This document shows positions 8,330 to 17,529 of a DNA stretch of 64,000 nucleotides, in pieces. The translations under genes were made by a program, and so were the position numbers. The stretch lies in assembly GCF_019468465.1 (NCBI RefSeq), contig NZ_CP080519.1, forward strand, positions 3,797,001 to 3,861,000, in the 5' to 3' direction. The notes beneath the pieces are model-generated. The model was not told where the DNA came from and did no database searches. It worked only from the letters and a program-made list of their open reading frames with translations. Position 1 is the stretch's first letter, and every line of letters begins with the position of its first letter. This DNA comes from Amycolatopsis sp. DSM 110486 (lineage in GTDB: Bacteria > Actinomycetota > Actinomycetes > Mycobacteriales > Pseudonocardiaceae).

Positions 8330-9070
8330 TCAGAGCAACGGCGTGAGCAGCCCGCGCTGCTCTTCCGGCACATACTCCGCGTAGTTGTCATAAAGCGCTC
8401 GCCGCGCCAGCCGCGCCGCCAGTTCGCCGTCGGCCGCGCGCACGGCTTCCAGCACCTCGGCGTGGTGGCCCAGCCACGACTGCATCAACGCCGAACGGTC
8501 GCGGGCATGCGAGAGTTTGTCCTCGATCAGCTCCAGCACCACTCCGCGCACGACCTCGGCGCTCACCACCAGCAGCGGGTTTCGGGACGCGCGGGCGATC
8601 GTCTCGTGGAACGCCACGTCGGCCCGGCTGAACTGCGCGAACCCCTCCTGCGCGCCGGCGCGCATGGCCGCGAGCGCGGTGTCCAAAGCGGACAGATCGG
8701 CTTCGGTGCGCAGCTGCGCGGCCAGCAGGTGGGCCGAACCGTCGAGCACCATCCGGAACTGCAGCAGCTCCGCCAGCCCCACGTGGTCGGCGCGGGCGAG
8801 CCGGTGCATCGAGCGGTGCAACGCCGCCGGTGACGCGGCCAGCACCTCGGGGCCACGCGGGTCGCCGGGCCGCGACCGGATCAGCTCGGCGGCCTGCAGC
8901 ACGCGCAATGCTTCCCGCACCGTCGAGCGGCCGACGCCGAACTGCGTCATGAGCTCGCGTTCGCCGGGCAGGCGCTCGCCGGGTTTGAGGCGGCCGCTGA
9001 CCACGGCCTCCTCGATCTGCTCCACGATCCGCTCGTAGGCGCGGACCGGGGCCACCGGCTCGAACTTCAT
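8330..9070 (-). CDS. FadR-family GntR transcriptional regulator
   Basis: This 246-residue regulator has an N-terminal winged helix-turn-helix (about 8-75). It contains the classic GntR pattern LPGERELMTQFGVGRSTVREALRVLQ. An all-helical FCD effector domain follows (about 95-230). FCD regulators bind metal and a small carboxylate ligand. It is divergent from the ABC-transporter/dehydrogenase/amidase gene run, with an 85-base gap containing a perfect palindrome of the FadR type. It therefore most likely represses that operon, and perhaps itself, until a pathway metabolite binds. The ligand is unknown. Confidence 0.93.
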   Translation of the reverse strand: MKFEPVAPVRAYERIVEQIEEAVVSGRLKPGERLPGERELMTQFGVGRSTVREALRVLQAAELIRSRPGDPRGPEVLAASPAALHRSMHRLARADHVGLAELLQFRMVLDGSAHLLAAQLRTEADLSALDTALAAMRAGAQEGFAQFSRADVAFHETIARASRNPLLVVSAEVVRGVVLELIEDKLSHARDRSALMQSWLGHHAEVLEAVRAADGELAARLARRALYDNYAEYVPEEQRGLLTPLL

Positions 9071-9108
9071 CCCTTGACCTCGGCGTCGTCTGGTGCCAAC
9101 CTCAGGCT

Positions 9109-9123
9109 ACTGGTCAGACCAGT
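9109..9123. promoter_or_regulatory. FadR-type operator palindrome
   Basis: ACTGGTC-A-GACCAGT is a perfect 15-base palindrome in the 85-base gap between the GntR regulator and the transporter operon. Its TGGTC/GACCA core matches the TGGT-N-ACCA-type sites bound by FadR-subfamily proteins. Its position, 33 bases before the binding-protein ATG, suits repression by blocking RNA polymerase. Confidence 0.8.
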
Positions 9124-9155
9124 GTACTTGCTTGAAGGCCGGTTCAGGAGGCTGA

Positions 9156-10646
9156 ATGAGAGCCCGGCTCCACCTCGCGGCGCTCGCGGTGCTGCTCGCG
9201 GCGTCCGCCTGCTCGGCCGGCTCCAGCGCGAGCGTGTCGAGCGGTCCCGACACGCTGTCGGTGGGCTTCACGGCCGAGCCGGCGAACTTCGACTTCACCC
9301 ACGCCGACGGCGCCGCCATCCCGCAGGCCTTGCTGTACAACGTCTACGAGGGCCTGGTGAAGCTCGACGCGCGGGGCCGGATCGTGCCGCTGCTCGCCAA
9401 GTCGTGGACCGTGAGCCCCGACCGCAAGACGTACGACTTCCAGCTGCAGCCGGGCGTGAAGTTCAGCAACGGCGCGCCGTTCACCGCGTCGGACGTGAAA
9501 TTCTCGCTGCTGCGCGTGAAGACCGACTGGACGATCTCGATCAAGTCGGCCATGGACGTGGTCGACCACGTGGACGTCGTCTCGCCCGACCACGCGCGCG
9601 TGGTGCTCTCGAAACCCAGCAACGGCTGGCTGTTCAGCCTCACCAGCCGCGTCGGTGCGATGTTCAGTCCGACCGGCGTGGCCGACCTGGCGAACAAACC
9701 GGTGGGCACCGGGCCGTACGAGGTCGCGTCGCGCCGACGCGGGGATTCCATCGTGCTCAAGGAGAACCCGGCGTACTGGGGCCGCAAACCGGCGTACTCC
9801 ACGGTGGTGCTCAAGTACATCGCCGACCCGACCGCGCTCAACAACGCGCTGCTCAGCAACGGCATCGACGTGATCTCCTCACTCACCTCGGCCGACTCGA
9901 TCCCGCAGTTCCAGGGCGACGACCGGTTCACCGTGCTGCAGGGCACCACCAACAGCGAGGTCACGCTCGCGTTCAACAACCAGCGCGCGCCGCTGAACGA
10001 CCCGCGCGTGCGCCAGGCCCTGACGTACGCGATCGACCGCAAAGCCGTGCTGGACCTCGTGTTCAACGGCCGCGGCACGCTGATCGGCAGCATGGTCCCG
10101 CCCACGGACCCGTGGTACGAGGACCTTTCCGGCGCCTACCCATACGACCCGGCGAAGGCGAAGCAGCTGCTCGCGGAAGCCGGCGTGAAGAACCTCAACC
10201 TGCGGCTGCGGATCCCGAACCTGCCGTATGCCGTGTCGGCCGCGCAGGTGGTGCAGTCGCAGTTGGCCGACGTCGGCGTGCGGACCACGATCGAACCGCT
10301 CGACTTCCCGGCGGTGTGGCTCAAGCAGGTGTTCACCGACCACGACTACGACCTGTCGATCATCCAGCACGTGGAAGCCCGCGACATCACGACGTTCGGG
10401 AAACCCACGTATTACTGGGGGTACGACAGCAAACGGGTGCAGCAGCTGCTGGCCGAGGCCGACAGCGGCACGTCGCAGCAGCAGGTCGCCGACATGAAGC
10501 AGGTCGCGCGCCAGCTGAACACGGACGCGGCCGCCGACTGGTTGTTCCTGTACCCCAACGTGATCGTGGCGAAGAACAAGGTCACTGGGTTCGCGAAGAA
10601 CCAGGTCAGCGAGTCGTTCGACCTCACCGGACTGAGGCCCGCATGA
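9156..10646 (+). CDS. ABC transporter solute-binding lipoprotein, peptide/nickel (SBP family 5)
   Basis: This 496-residue lipoprotein starts at ATG 9156 behind a good AGGAGG site. Its signal peptide ends in a lipobox (LLAASACSAGS). The rest is a family-5 extracellular binding protein of the DppA/OppA/NikA type. It includes the signature region around KTYDFQLQPGVKFSNGAPFTASDVKFSL and the later RVRQALTYAIDRKAVLDLVFNGRGT. It captures substrate for the membrane complex encoded downstream. Families like this bind peptides, opines, nickel chelates or glycosides. The downstream amidase and dehydrogenases suggest an amide-containing carbon or nitrogen source. It is the first gene of a tightly packed run. 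Confidence 0.94.
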   Translation: MRARLHLAALAVLLAASACSAGSSASVSSGPDTLSVGFTAEPANFDFTHADGAAIPQALLYNVYEGLVKLDARGRIVPLLAKSWTVSPDRKTYDFQLQPGVKFSNGAPFTASDVKFSLLRVKTDWTISIKSAMDVVDHVDVVSPDHARVVLSKPSNGWLFSLTSRVGAMFSPTGVADLANKPVGTGPYEVASRRRGDSIVLKENPAYWGRKPAYSTVVLKYIADPTALNNALLSNGIDVISSLTSADSIPQFQGDDRFTVLQGTTNSEVTLAFNNQRAPLNDPRVRQALTYAIDRKAVLDLVFNGRGTLIGSMVPPTDPWYEDLSGAYPYDPAKAKQLLAEAGVKNLNLRLRIPNLPYAVSAAQVVQSQLADVGVRTTIEPLDFPAVWLKQVFTDHDYDLSIIQHVEARDITTFGKPTYYWGYDSKRVQQLLAEADSGTSQQQVADMKQVARQLNTDAAADWLFLYPNVIVAKNKVTGFAKNQVSESFDLTGLRPA

Positions 10647-11587
10647 CGGTGAAGGTGCTTCGGCGGGTGGCGATCCTCGTGGCGAGTCTCTTCGTCGCGT
10701 CGATCGTGGTGTTCCTGTTCATGGCCGTGCTGCCGGGTGATCCGGCACAGGTCGCGCTCGGCGTCAACGCGACGCCGGCGCTGCTGGCGAAGACACGCGC
10801 GGAGTTCGGCATCGACCGCTCGCTCGTCACGCAGTACTTCAGCTGGATCGGCGGCGTGCTGCACGGCGACTTCGGCCGCTCGTACGTCACGCGTGAAGCC
10901 ATCGGGCCGCAGCTGCTCGACCGGCTCGGCGTGACGTTGTGGCTGGTCGGCGCGGGCATGGTGGTGGCGCTGGTGATCGCGGTGCCGGTGGGGATGTTCG
11001 CGGCCGTGCGGCACCGCAAGCCCAGTGGGGTCACGGTTTCCGGGCTGTCGCAGATCGGCGTGGCGATCCCCGCCTTCCTCGCCGGGATCATCCTGGTGCA
11101 GATCTTCACGGTGCAGCTGCGCTGGCTGCCGAGCGGCGGATGGACGCCGCCGGACCAGGACGCGGGGCAGTTCGTGCGCGGGCTGATCCTGCCGGCGTTG
11201 TCACTCGGGTTGGTGCAGGGCGCGGTGCTCACGCGTTACGTCCGCTCGGCCGTGCTCGACACACTGGGCCAGGACTACCTGCGCACGGCACGGTCGAAGG
11301 GCCTGTTGCCGGCGCAGGCGTTGCGGCGCCACGGGTTGCGCAACGCGTCGGTGCCCGTCGTGACGGTGCTCGGCCTGCAGCTCGCGACGCTGCTGATCGG
11401 CGCGGTGGTGGTGGAGCGCGTGTTCGTGCTGCCGGGCCTGGGCAGCATGCTGCTCGACGCCGTATCGTCGCGCGATCTGCTGACGGTGCAGGGAATCGTG
11501 CTGGTGCTCGTGGCGGGGGTGCTGCTGGTGAACTTCGTCGTGGACGTGCTCTACACGGTGCTCGACCCGAGATTGCGGGGCTCGTGA
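10643..11587 (+). CDS. ABC transporter permease, DppB/OppB type
   Basis: This 314-residue inner-membrane permease starts at ATG 10643, overlapping the stop of the binding protein (ATGA). It has about six membrane segments. The usual family landmarks are seen: VVFLFMAVLPGDPA near the N terminus, DRSLVTQYFSWIGGVLHGDFGRS, and the EAA loop around DYLRTARSKGLLPAQALRRHGLRNA that contacts the ATPases. It pairs with the next permease to form the channel of a dipeptide-type importer. A longer in-frame stretch upstream reads through the binding-protein gene in another frame and is not used. Confidence 0.94.
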   Translation: MTVKVLRRVAILVASLFVASIVVFLFMAVLPGDPAQVALGVNATPALLAKTRAEFGIDRSLVTQYFSWIGGVLHGDFGRSYVTREAIGPQLLDRLGVTLWLVGAGMVVALVIAVPVGMFAAVRHRKPSGVTVSGLSQIGVAIPAFLAGIILVQIFTVQLRWLPSGGWTPPDQDAGQFVRGLILPALSLGLVQGAVLTRYVRSAVLDTLGQDYLRTARSKGLLPAQALRRHGLRNASVPVVTVLGLQLATLLIGAVVVERVFVLPGLGSMLLDAVSSRDLLTVQGIVLVLVAGVLLVNFVVDVLYTVLDPRLRGS

Positions 11588-12417
11588 TGACCACGCTCAC
11601 TCCTGTGCGAAACCGCAGCCTCGTGCTCGGCGCTGTGCTGGTGGCGCTCGTGGTGCTGGCCGCGCTGGTGTCGTTCGTGTGGACGCCGTACGACCCGGTG
11701 CAGGTCAACGCACCCGACAAGCTGCTGGGCTTTTCGGCCGAGCACCTGTTCGGCACCGACAAGTTCGGCCGCGACGTGTTCAGCCAGATCATGGTCGGCG
11801 CCCGCACCACGCTGTATGTCGGTGTGGTGGCGGTCGGCATCGCCGCGGTGATCGGCACGCCGCTCGGTGTGCTGGCAGGCCTGGCGCCGCGGTGGCTGGG
11901 CGAGTTCGTGATGCGCGGGAACGACCTCGTGCTCGCGTTTCCCGCGCTGCTGATGGCGATCATGTTCGGCGCGGTGTTCGGCGCCGACACGCTCACCGCG
12001 ATGATCGCCATCGGCATCGCGACCATCCCGTCGTTCGCGCGGATCGCGCGGTCGGGGACGTTGCAGGTGGGCAGCAGCGAGTTCGTGCTGGCGGCGCGCG
12101 CGGCCGGGCGCTCGCGCGTGAACATCGCCGCGCGCCACGTGCTGCCGAACATCTCGGGCCTGCTGATCGTGCAGTCTTCGGTGTCGTTCGCGATCGCCGT
12201 GTTGGCCGAGGCGGCGCTGTCGTTCCTCGGCTTCGGCACGCGGCCGCCGACGCCGTCGTGGGGCCGGATGCTGCAGGAATCGCAGGAGCTGCTGACCGTC
12301 CACCCGCGGCTCGCGCTGGTGCCGGGCGTCGCGATCGCGGTGGCGGTGCTCGGGTTCAACCTGCTGGGCGACGGGCTGCGCGACCGGCTCGACCCGCGAT
12401 TGGCGGCCCGGGCATGA
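11587..12417 (+). CDS. ABC transporter permease, DppC/OppC type
   Basis: This 276-residue permease starts at ATG 11587, sharing a base with the preceding stop. It has an N-terminal membrane anchor, then the DppC landmark HLFGTDKFGRDVFSQIMVGARTTLYVG and the BPD_transp_1 core. The EAA loop is near FVLAARAAGRSRVNIAARHVLPN. It ends with the typical LNLLGDGLRDRLDPR motif. It forms the second half of the import channel and is tightly coupled to both neighbours. Confidence 0.95.
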   Translation: MTTLTPVRNRSLVLGAVLVALVVLAALVSFVWTPYDPVQVNAPDKLLGFSAEHLFGTDKFGRDVFSQIMVGARTTLYVGVVAVGIAAVIGTPLGVLAGLAPRWLGEFVMRGNDLVLAFPALLMAIMFGAVFGADTLTAMIAIGIATIPSFARIARSGTLQVGSSEFVLAARAAGRSRVNIAARHVLPNISGLLIVQSSVSFAIAVLAEAALSFLGFGTRPPTPSWGRMLQESQELLTVHPRLALVPGVAIAVAVLGFNLLGDGLRDRLDPRLAARA

Positions 12418-13148
12418 CTCTCACGGTGGAAGGCCTGCGGGTCGCCGACCTGGTGCGCGACGTGTCGTTCTCGATCGGCGCGGGCGAACGCGTCGGGCTG
12501 ATCGGCGAGTCGGGGTCGGGGAAGTCGCTCACGGCGCTGTCGATCATGGGGCTGCTGCCGGACGAGCTGAGGGCGACGGGTTCGGTGCGGCTGAACGATC
12601 GCGAGCTGCTGGGCGCGTCCGAACGCGAGCTGTCGCGGTTGCGCGGCAACGGGTTGTCGATGGTGTTCCAGGAGCCGATGACGGCCCTGAACCCGGCGAT
12701 GCGCGTGGGCCGGCAGGTGACGGAGCCGTTCCGCGTGCACGGCCGGCGGGGGCGTTCGGCGGAGGAACTGCTGGCGGCGGTCGGGCTGCCGGGCACCGCA
12801 CGGGCGTACCCGCACCAGCTTTCGGGCGGGCAGCGGCAGCGGGTGGTGCTGGCGATGGCGCTGGCCAACGAGCCGTCGCTGCTGATCTGCGACGAGCCGA
12901 CGACGGCCCTCGACGTGACGGTGCAGGCGCAGATCCTGTCGTTGATCAAGAGTTCGTTGTCCGCTGAGGCCGCGTTGCTGTTCATCACGCACGACCTGGC
13001 GGTGGTGGCGTCGGTGTGCGAGCGGGTGCTGGTGATGCTGGACGGGGAGATCGTGGAGCGCGGGTCGGCGCGGTCGGTGCTGACGGCACCGCAGCATGCG
13101 TACACGAAGGCTCTGTTGGCGGCTTCTGATCTGGAGGCTTCCCGATGA
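12414..13148 (+). CDS. ABC transporter ATP-binding protein, DppD/OppD type
   Basis: This 244-residue ATPase starts at ATG 12414 inside the permease stop region. Walker A is GESGSGKS, the Q-loop lies in VFQEPMTALNP, the signature is LSGGQRQR, Walker B is LLICDEPTTALD, and the switch His is in FITHDLAVV. It is shorter than canonical DppD (about 320 residues) because it lacks the long C-terminal extension with the oligopeptide-transporter motif and Fe-S Cys residues. Even so it would form a heterodimer with the next ATPase and power import. Confidence 0.94.
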   Translation: MTLTVEGLRVADLVRDVSFSIGAGERVGLIGESGSGKSLTALSIMGLLPDELRATGSVRLNDRELLGASERELSRLRGNGLSMVFQEPMTALNPAMRVGRQVTEPFRVHGRRGRSAEELLAAVGLPGTARAYPHQLSGGQRQRVVLAMALANEPSLLICDEPTTALDVTVQAQILSLIKSSLSAEAALLFITHDLAVVASVCERVLVMLDGEIVERGSARSVLTAPQHAYTKALLAASDLEASR

Positions 13149-13939
13149 GTCCGATGATCGAGGTTCGAGATCTGACGCGGTTCTACAAGCGCCGGGATGT
13201 TCAGGCGTTGCGCGGCGTGAGTTTCGACGTCGAGGCCGGTCAGCGGTTCGGCATCGTCGGCGAGTCGGGATCCGGAAAGTCGACTTTGGTGCGGTTGCTC
13301 GCCGCACTGGATCGGCCGACGTCGGGCACGGTTTCCTTTGCCGGGCGGCGGATCGACAACCTGCCGGAGCGGAAGCTGGGGTTCCTGCGGTCGTCGATGC
13401 AGATCGTCTTCCAGGACCCGATGGGTTCGCTCGACCCGAGGATGCGGGTGCGGGACATCATTTCCGAGCCGTTGGGCCGCCGGTCGCCGGAGCGGGTGGC
13501 CTCGTTGCTGGCTGCCGTCGGCCTGCCCGCCGACGCCGCTTCGCGCTACCCGCACCAGTTCTCCGGCGGCCAGCGCCAGCGCATCTCCATCGCCCGCGCG
13601 CTGGCGCCGAACCCGAGCGTGCTGCTGGCCGACGAGCCGGTGAGCGCCCTCGACGTCTCCGTGCGCGGCCAGATCCTCGACCTGCTGGCGCGCCTGGTGG
13701 CGGAGTTCTCGCTGACGCTCGTTTTCGTCTCGCACGACCTCGGCGTGGTGCGGCACGTGTGCGACCGCGTCGCCGTGATGCGGCGCGGGGAGATCGTGGA
13801 GATCGGCGACGTCGAGGAGGTTTACGAAACGCCGCAGCACGAGTACACCCGGGAACTGCTGGCCGCCGCGCCCAACCTGCGCGCCGAGCTGGCCCGGCTG
13901 ATTGGAGGGCCGAGTGGAGGGAGCGCGGAGGATGCCTGA
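13145..13939 (+). CDS. ABC transporter ATP-binding protein, DppF/OppF type
   Basis: This 264-residue ATPase starts at ATG 13145, overlapping the previous stop. It has Walker A GESGSGKST, Q-loop VFQDPMGSLDP, signature FSGGQRQR, Walker B VLLADEPVSALD and the switch region FVSHDLGVV. Retention of the MGSLDPRMRV element and the ETPQHEYTRELLAA tail is typical of DppF/OppF. It completes a five-subunit importer. It overlaps the aldehyde dehydrogenase start by eight bases, so transport and catabolism are on one transcript. Confidence 0.94.
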   Translation: MSPMIEVRDLTRFYKRRDVQALRGVSFDVEAGQRFGIVGESGSGKSTLVRLLAALDRPTSGTVSFAGRRIDNLPERKLGFLRSSMQIVFQDPMGSLDPRMRVRDIISEPLGRRSPERVASLLAAVGLPADAASRYPHQFSGGQRQRISIARALAPNPSVLLADEPVSALDVSVRGQILDLLARLVAEFSLTLVFVSHDLGVVRHVCDRVAVMRRGEIVEIGDVEEVYETPQHEYTRELLAAAPNLRAELARLIGGPSGGSAEDA

Positions 13940-15356
13940 CTACCCCGAGGGACTGCCGATCGGCGCCGGTTGGGTGTCTACTTCGGACACTTCGGACGTG
14001 GTTTTCCCCTATGACGGCAGTGTGATCGGCTCGGCTCCGGTCGGCACGCCGGCGTTGGCGACGCGCGCGATCGACGAGGCGGTGGCTGTCGCGCGGGAGG
14101 TCGAGGCTCTGCCTTCGCGGACGCGTCGGCAGCTGCTGAACGACGTGGCCGCTGCTTTGCGCTCGCGCAGTGCCGAGTTCGAAGCATTGCTGGTCCGGGA
14201 AACCGGAAAACCGCTGGTCGACTGCCGGGTCGAGGTCGCGCGCACGATCGTCACCTGGGAAGCCGCGGCCGAAGAGGTGTCCCGCCTGCACGGTGAGACG
14301 GTCCCCCTGGACCTGCTCCCGTCGGGCGACGGCCTCGTCGGCTTCTGGAAACGCAAGCCGATCGGCGTTGTCGTCGGGATCGCGGGCTTCAACTACCCGG
14401 TGCTGCTGGCGTCGCACAAAATCGCGCCGGCCATCGCGGCCGGCTGTCCGGTGGTCGTGAAGCCCGCGCCGCAGACGCCCTTGGCCACGTTGTGGCTGGT
14501 CCACCTCGTCCGCTCGCTGGCGCCCATCCCGGCCATGGTGCAACTGGTCACGGGTGACGCTTCGGTCGGTTCCGCCCTGGTCACCGACCGCCGTGTCGGC
14601 GCGGTGTCGTTCACGGGCTCGGCCGCTGTCGGCCACCAGATCGCCCGTGACGCCGCCCCGACCAAGACTCTGCTGGAGTTGGGCTCGAACGCTGCTCTGG
14701 TCGTCGCTGAAGACGCAGACCTCGACGCGGCGGCTGACGCTGTGTTGAGGGGCGGCTTCTACGCCTCCGGCCAGGCCTGCATCTCGGTTCAGCGAGTTCT
14801 GGTCGTCTCTTCGGTGGCCACGGAATTCACGGCTCGGGTACTCGCTCGCCTGTCCGAAGTCGTCGTCGGCGACCCGCGCTCGGAGGCCACCCGCGTGTCC
14901 AAGCTGATCGACCCCCGCTCCACCGACCGTGTCGTCGAGTGGGTCGACAAAGGGACCGCCGCCGGAGCGCGGCTGCTGGCCGGCGGCTCTCTGCGTGACG
15001 GCGTCCTGGAACCGACGGTCTTGGCCGACGTCCCCGACGGCGTCGAATGCTGGGACGAAGAAATCTTCGGCCCCGTCGTCTGCCTCCGTACGGTGTCCGA
15101 TGTGGACTCCGCCTTCGAGGCCGTCAACGCCTCGCGTTACGGCCTCCACGCCAGCGTCTACAGCCGCTCCCTCAGCACTGCCTTCCGCGCCCTCGACGAG
15201 CTCGACGTCGGCGGCGTGGTCGTGAACGAAGTCCCCGGCTTCCGCTCCGACACCATGCCCTACGGCGGCGTCAAGGACTCCGGCATCGGCCGTGAAGGCC
15301 CCCGTTTCGCCGTGGAAGAACTGACCGTGACGAGGATGGCGGTGCTACGCCCGTGA
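13932..15356 (+). CDS. NAD(P)-dependent aldehyde dehydrogenase
   Basis: This 474-residue enzyme of the ALDH superfamily oxidises an aldehyde to a carboxylate. Glu249 in LLELGSNAAL and the nucleophile Cys283 in YASGQACISVQR are in their expected places. The cofactor-binding regions are also present: PIGVVVGIAGFNYPV, and GSAAVGHQIA in the Rossmann part. The C terminus has the MPYGGVKDSGIGREG motif. ATG 13932 is chosen because GGAGG lies just upstream; a GTG 30 bases earlier is possible. The SGQACISVQR form resembles phosphonoacetaldehyde/glyceraldehyde-phosphate-type ALDHs, but I would not name the substrate. It probably works with the SDR and amidase that follow. Confidence 0.94.
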   Translation: MPDYPEGLPIGAGWVSTSDTSDVVFPYDGSVIGSAPVGTPALATRAIDEAVAVAREVEALPSRTRRQLLNDVAAALRSRSAEFEALLVRETGKPLVDCRVEVARTIVTWEAAAEEVSRLHGETVPLDLLPSGDGLVGFWKRKPIGVVVGIAGFNYPVLLASHKIAPAIAAGCPVVVKPAPQTPLATLWLVHLVRSLAPIPAMVQLVTGDASVGSALVTDRRVGAVSFTGSAAVGHQIARDAAPTKTLLELGSNAALVVAEDADLDAAADAVLRGGFYASGQACISVQRVLVVSSVATEFTARVLARLSEVVVGDPRSEATRVSKLIDPRSTDRVVEWVDKGTAAGARLLAGGSLRDGVLEPTVLADVPDGVECWDEEIFGPVVCLRTVSDVDSAFEAVNASRYGLHASVYSRSLSTAFRALDELDVGGVVVNEVPGFRSDTMPYGGVKDSGIGREGPRFAVEELTVTRMAVLRP

Positions 15357-16111
15357 ACTACGAAAACCTCTTCCGCCTGGACGGCCGCCGTATCGTGGTG
15401 CTCGGCGGCGGAAGCGGCATCGGCCGCGAAGCCGCGCGGGCGCTGGCCGCGCACGGTGCGCACGTGATCTGCGCGGACCGCGACGTTCCTGCCGCACGGG
15501 AGACCCGCGTGGCCGAGGTGTACGGGATCGATCTTCTTCAACCGGGTGCGGTCGAGCGCGCGGCCGAGGAACTGGGCGAGCTCGACGCGGTCGTGCTCAC
15601 CGCCGGCGTCAACGTTCGCAAGCGGCTGCTGGACTACACCCGCGAGGAGTTCGACCGCGTCGTCGAGCTGAACCTCGGCGTCGCGTTCGAGGTGGTGCGG
15701 GCGTTCGGCGGGCCGATGGTCGCGCGCGGCCGGGGCAGCATCATCGGGTTCTCCTCGATTCGCGGCACCACCGTCGAGCCGGGCCAAGGCCCTTACTCCG
15801 CAACGAAAGCCGGCCTCGTGCAGCTCTTCCGCACCGCCGCCGCGGAGTTCGGGCCGTCGGGCGTCCGCGTGAACGCCATCGCGCCGGGCGTCGTCGAGAC
15901 CCCGCTCACCGCGCAGATCAAGCAGAATCCCGGCTGGTACGACGCCTACGCCACCAAGGGCGCCCTCGGCCGCTGGGCGCGCGCCGATGAGCTGGCCGGC
16001 GCCGTGGTGTACCTCGCTTCGGACGCTTCGACGTTCGTCACGGGTTCCGTGCTCGCCGTCGACGGGGGCTGGACCGCCGTCGACGGACGTTTCGAACCAC
16101 CCGCTTCGTGA
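15353..16111 (+). CDS. Short-chain dehydrogenase/reductase
   Basis: This 252-residue classical SDR starts at GTG 15353 with a GTGA overlap. The cofactor motif is GGGSGIG, and acidic residues (ADRD) after beta-2 suggest NAD preference. Active-site Ser is in IIGFSSIRG and the YSATK segment carries Tyr and Lys. The substrate-loop and C-terminal VDGGWT motif are intact. It probably oxidises a hydroxyl group to a carbonyl within the pathway of this operon. It might generate the aldehyde or ketone handled by its ALDH neighbour, but the order of steps cannot be read from sequence. Confidence 0.94.
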   Translation: MNYENLFRLDGRRIVVLGGGSGIGREAARALAAHGAHVICADRDVPAARETRVAEVYGIDLLQPGAVERAAEELGELDAVVLTAGVNVRKRLLDYTREEFDRVVELNLGVAFEVVRAFGGPMVARGRGSIIGFSSIRGTTVEPGQGPYSATKAGLVQLFRTAAAEFGPSGVRVNAIAPGVVETPLTAQIKQNPGWYDAYATKGALGRWARADELAGAVVYLASDASTFVTGSVLAVDGGWTAVDGRFEPPAS

Positions 16112-16124
16112 ATCGGAGGTAACG

Positions 16125-17507
16125 ATGGAGCTGGCCGACCTGACCGCGGTGGACCTGGTCGCGGGCTACCGCGCAGGCACGGTGTCGCCCGTCGAGGCGA
16201 CCGAAGCCATTCTCACCCGCATCGAGGCGCGCGAGCCGCAGCTGCACGCCTTGTACGCGTACGACGCAGCTTCAGCGCGCTCCGCCGCGAAGCAGTCCGA
16301 AGCTCGCTGGCACGCCGGCGAACCGCTGGGCCCGATCGACGGCGTTCCCTTGACGCTGAAGGAAAACATCGCCACCCGCGGCACGCCCGTCCCGCTCGGC
16401 ACCGCCGCCACCGCCCTCACCCCGGCCGCCGCCGACGCCCCCGCCGCCGCGCGCGTCCGCGAGTCCGGCGCCGTGCTGCTCGCCAAGACGACCATGCCCG
16501 ACTACGGCATGCTCACCTCCGGCCTTTCCAGCTTCCACACCGCGACCCGCAACCCGTGGGACCTCTCGCGCACCCCCGGCGGCTCCAGCGCCGGCGCCGC
16601 CGCGGCCGCCGCCGCGGGCTACGGACCCCTCCACGTCGGCACCGACATCGGCGGCTCCATCCGCCTCCCCGCCGGCTGGTGCGGCCTCGTCGGCCTGAAG
16701 CCGAGCTTCGGCCGAGTGCCGGTGGACCCGCCGTTCCTCGGCCGCGCCGCGGGCCCGCTGACCAGGACCGTCGCCGACACCGCGCTGCTGATGGGCGTCC
16801 TGTCCGCCCCTGACGCCCGCGACCACCTCAGCCTCCCACCGGCCACCCTCGACTGGACCGCGCTGGAGTCTTCGTTGCGCGGCCTCCGCGTCGGCCTCCA
16901 CCTCGACCCCGGCGTCGGCCTCCCCGTCGACCCGCAGATCACCGCCGCCGTCACCGCCGCGGCAGCCCTCTTCGAATCCGCAGGCGCCGACGTCTCCCCG
17001 GTCGACCCCTTCCTCGCCCGCGAACTCCTCGACGGCCTCGACGTCTTCTGGCGCGTCCGCGCCTGGTCCGACCTGCTCGCCCTTCCCGACGACCGCCGCG
17101 CCCGCGTCCTGCCCTACATCGCCACCTGGGCCGAGGCCGCCGGTTCGGTTTCGGCCCTCGACACCTACCGCGGCTTCGCCTGCATTGACCGCATCAGCAC
17201 CGCGGCGCTGGAGGCCACCGCCGCCTACGACGTCGTCCTCTCCCCGGTCTGCGCCGTCTCCGCCCCCGCCTTCGACGCCGCGTCCCCCACCAACGACCCC
17301 GCGCGCCCCTTCGAACACATCCCCTTCACGGTGCCCTACAACATGTCCGGCCAGCCCGCGATCGCCCTCAACTGCGGCTACACCACCGACGGCATCCCGA
17401 TCGGCCTGCAGATCGCGGGCCCCCGCTTCGCCGACCTGGCCGTCCTGCGTGCTGCTGCCGCGTACGAAGGGCTGCGCCCAGAGCAGCACCCCTGGCCGGT
17501 CAGCTGA
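16125..17507 (+). CDS. Amidase signature family hydrolase
   Basis: This 460-residue enzyme starts at ATG 16125 after a strong CGGAGG. It has the Ser-cisSer-Lys catalytic set of the amidase signature family. Lys lies in LTLKENIATRG, the cis-Ser in the GGSSAGAAAAAAAG stretch, and the nucleophile Ser in TDIGGSIRLPA. The family hydrolyses carboxamides to acid plus ammonia, and includes aryl/alkyl amidases and GatA. A lone copy with no gatB/gatC nearby argues against tRNA amidation. As the last gene of the transporter operon it likely attacks the imported compound in the cytosol. Confidence 0.93.
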   Translation: MELADLTAVDLVAGYRAGTVSPVEATEAILTRIEAREPQLHALYAYDAASARSAAKQSEARWHAGEPLGPIDGVPLTLKENIATRGTPVPLGTAATALTPAAADAPAAARVRESGAVLLAKTTMPDYGMLTSGLSSFHTATRNPWDLSRTPGGSSAGAAAAAAAGYGPLHVGTDIGGSIRLPAGWCGLVGLKPSFGRVPVDPPFLGRAAGPLTRTVADTALLMGVLSAPDARDHLSLPPATLDWTALESSLRGLRVGLHLDPGVGLPVDPQITAAVTAAAALFESAGADVSPVDPFLARELLDGLDVFWRVRAWSDLLALPDDRRARVLPYIATWAEAAGSVSALDTYRGFACIDRISTAALEATAAYDVVLSPVCAVSAPAFDAASPTNDPARPFEHIPFTVPYNMSGQPAIALNCGYTTDGIPIGLQIAGPRFADLAVLRAAAAYEGLRPEQHPWPVS

Positions 17508-17529
17508 GGACCGACCGTCCACCTGGGAT

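Noticed and set aside
11229..13307. Reverse-strand frame of 692 codons opposite the ABC permease and ATPase genes
   Set aside because: The forward genes carry all ABC motifs; the reverse frame is Arg/Ser/Thr-rich and has no domain.
16125..17507. GatA subunit of the tRNA amidotransferase
   Set aside because: No gatB or gatC adjacent; it sits at the end of a catabolic transport operon.
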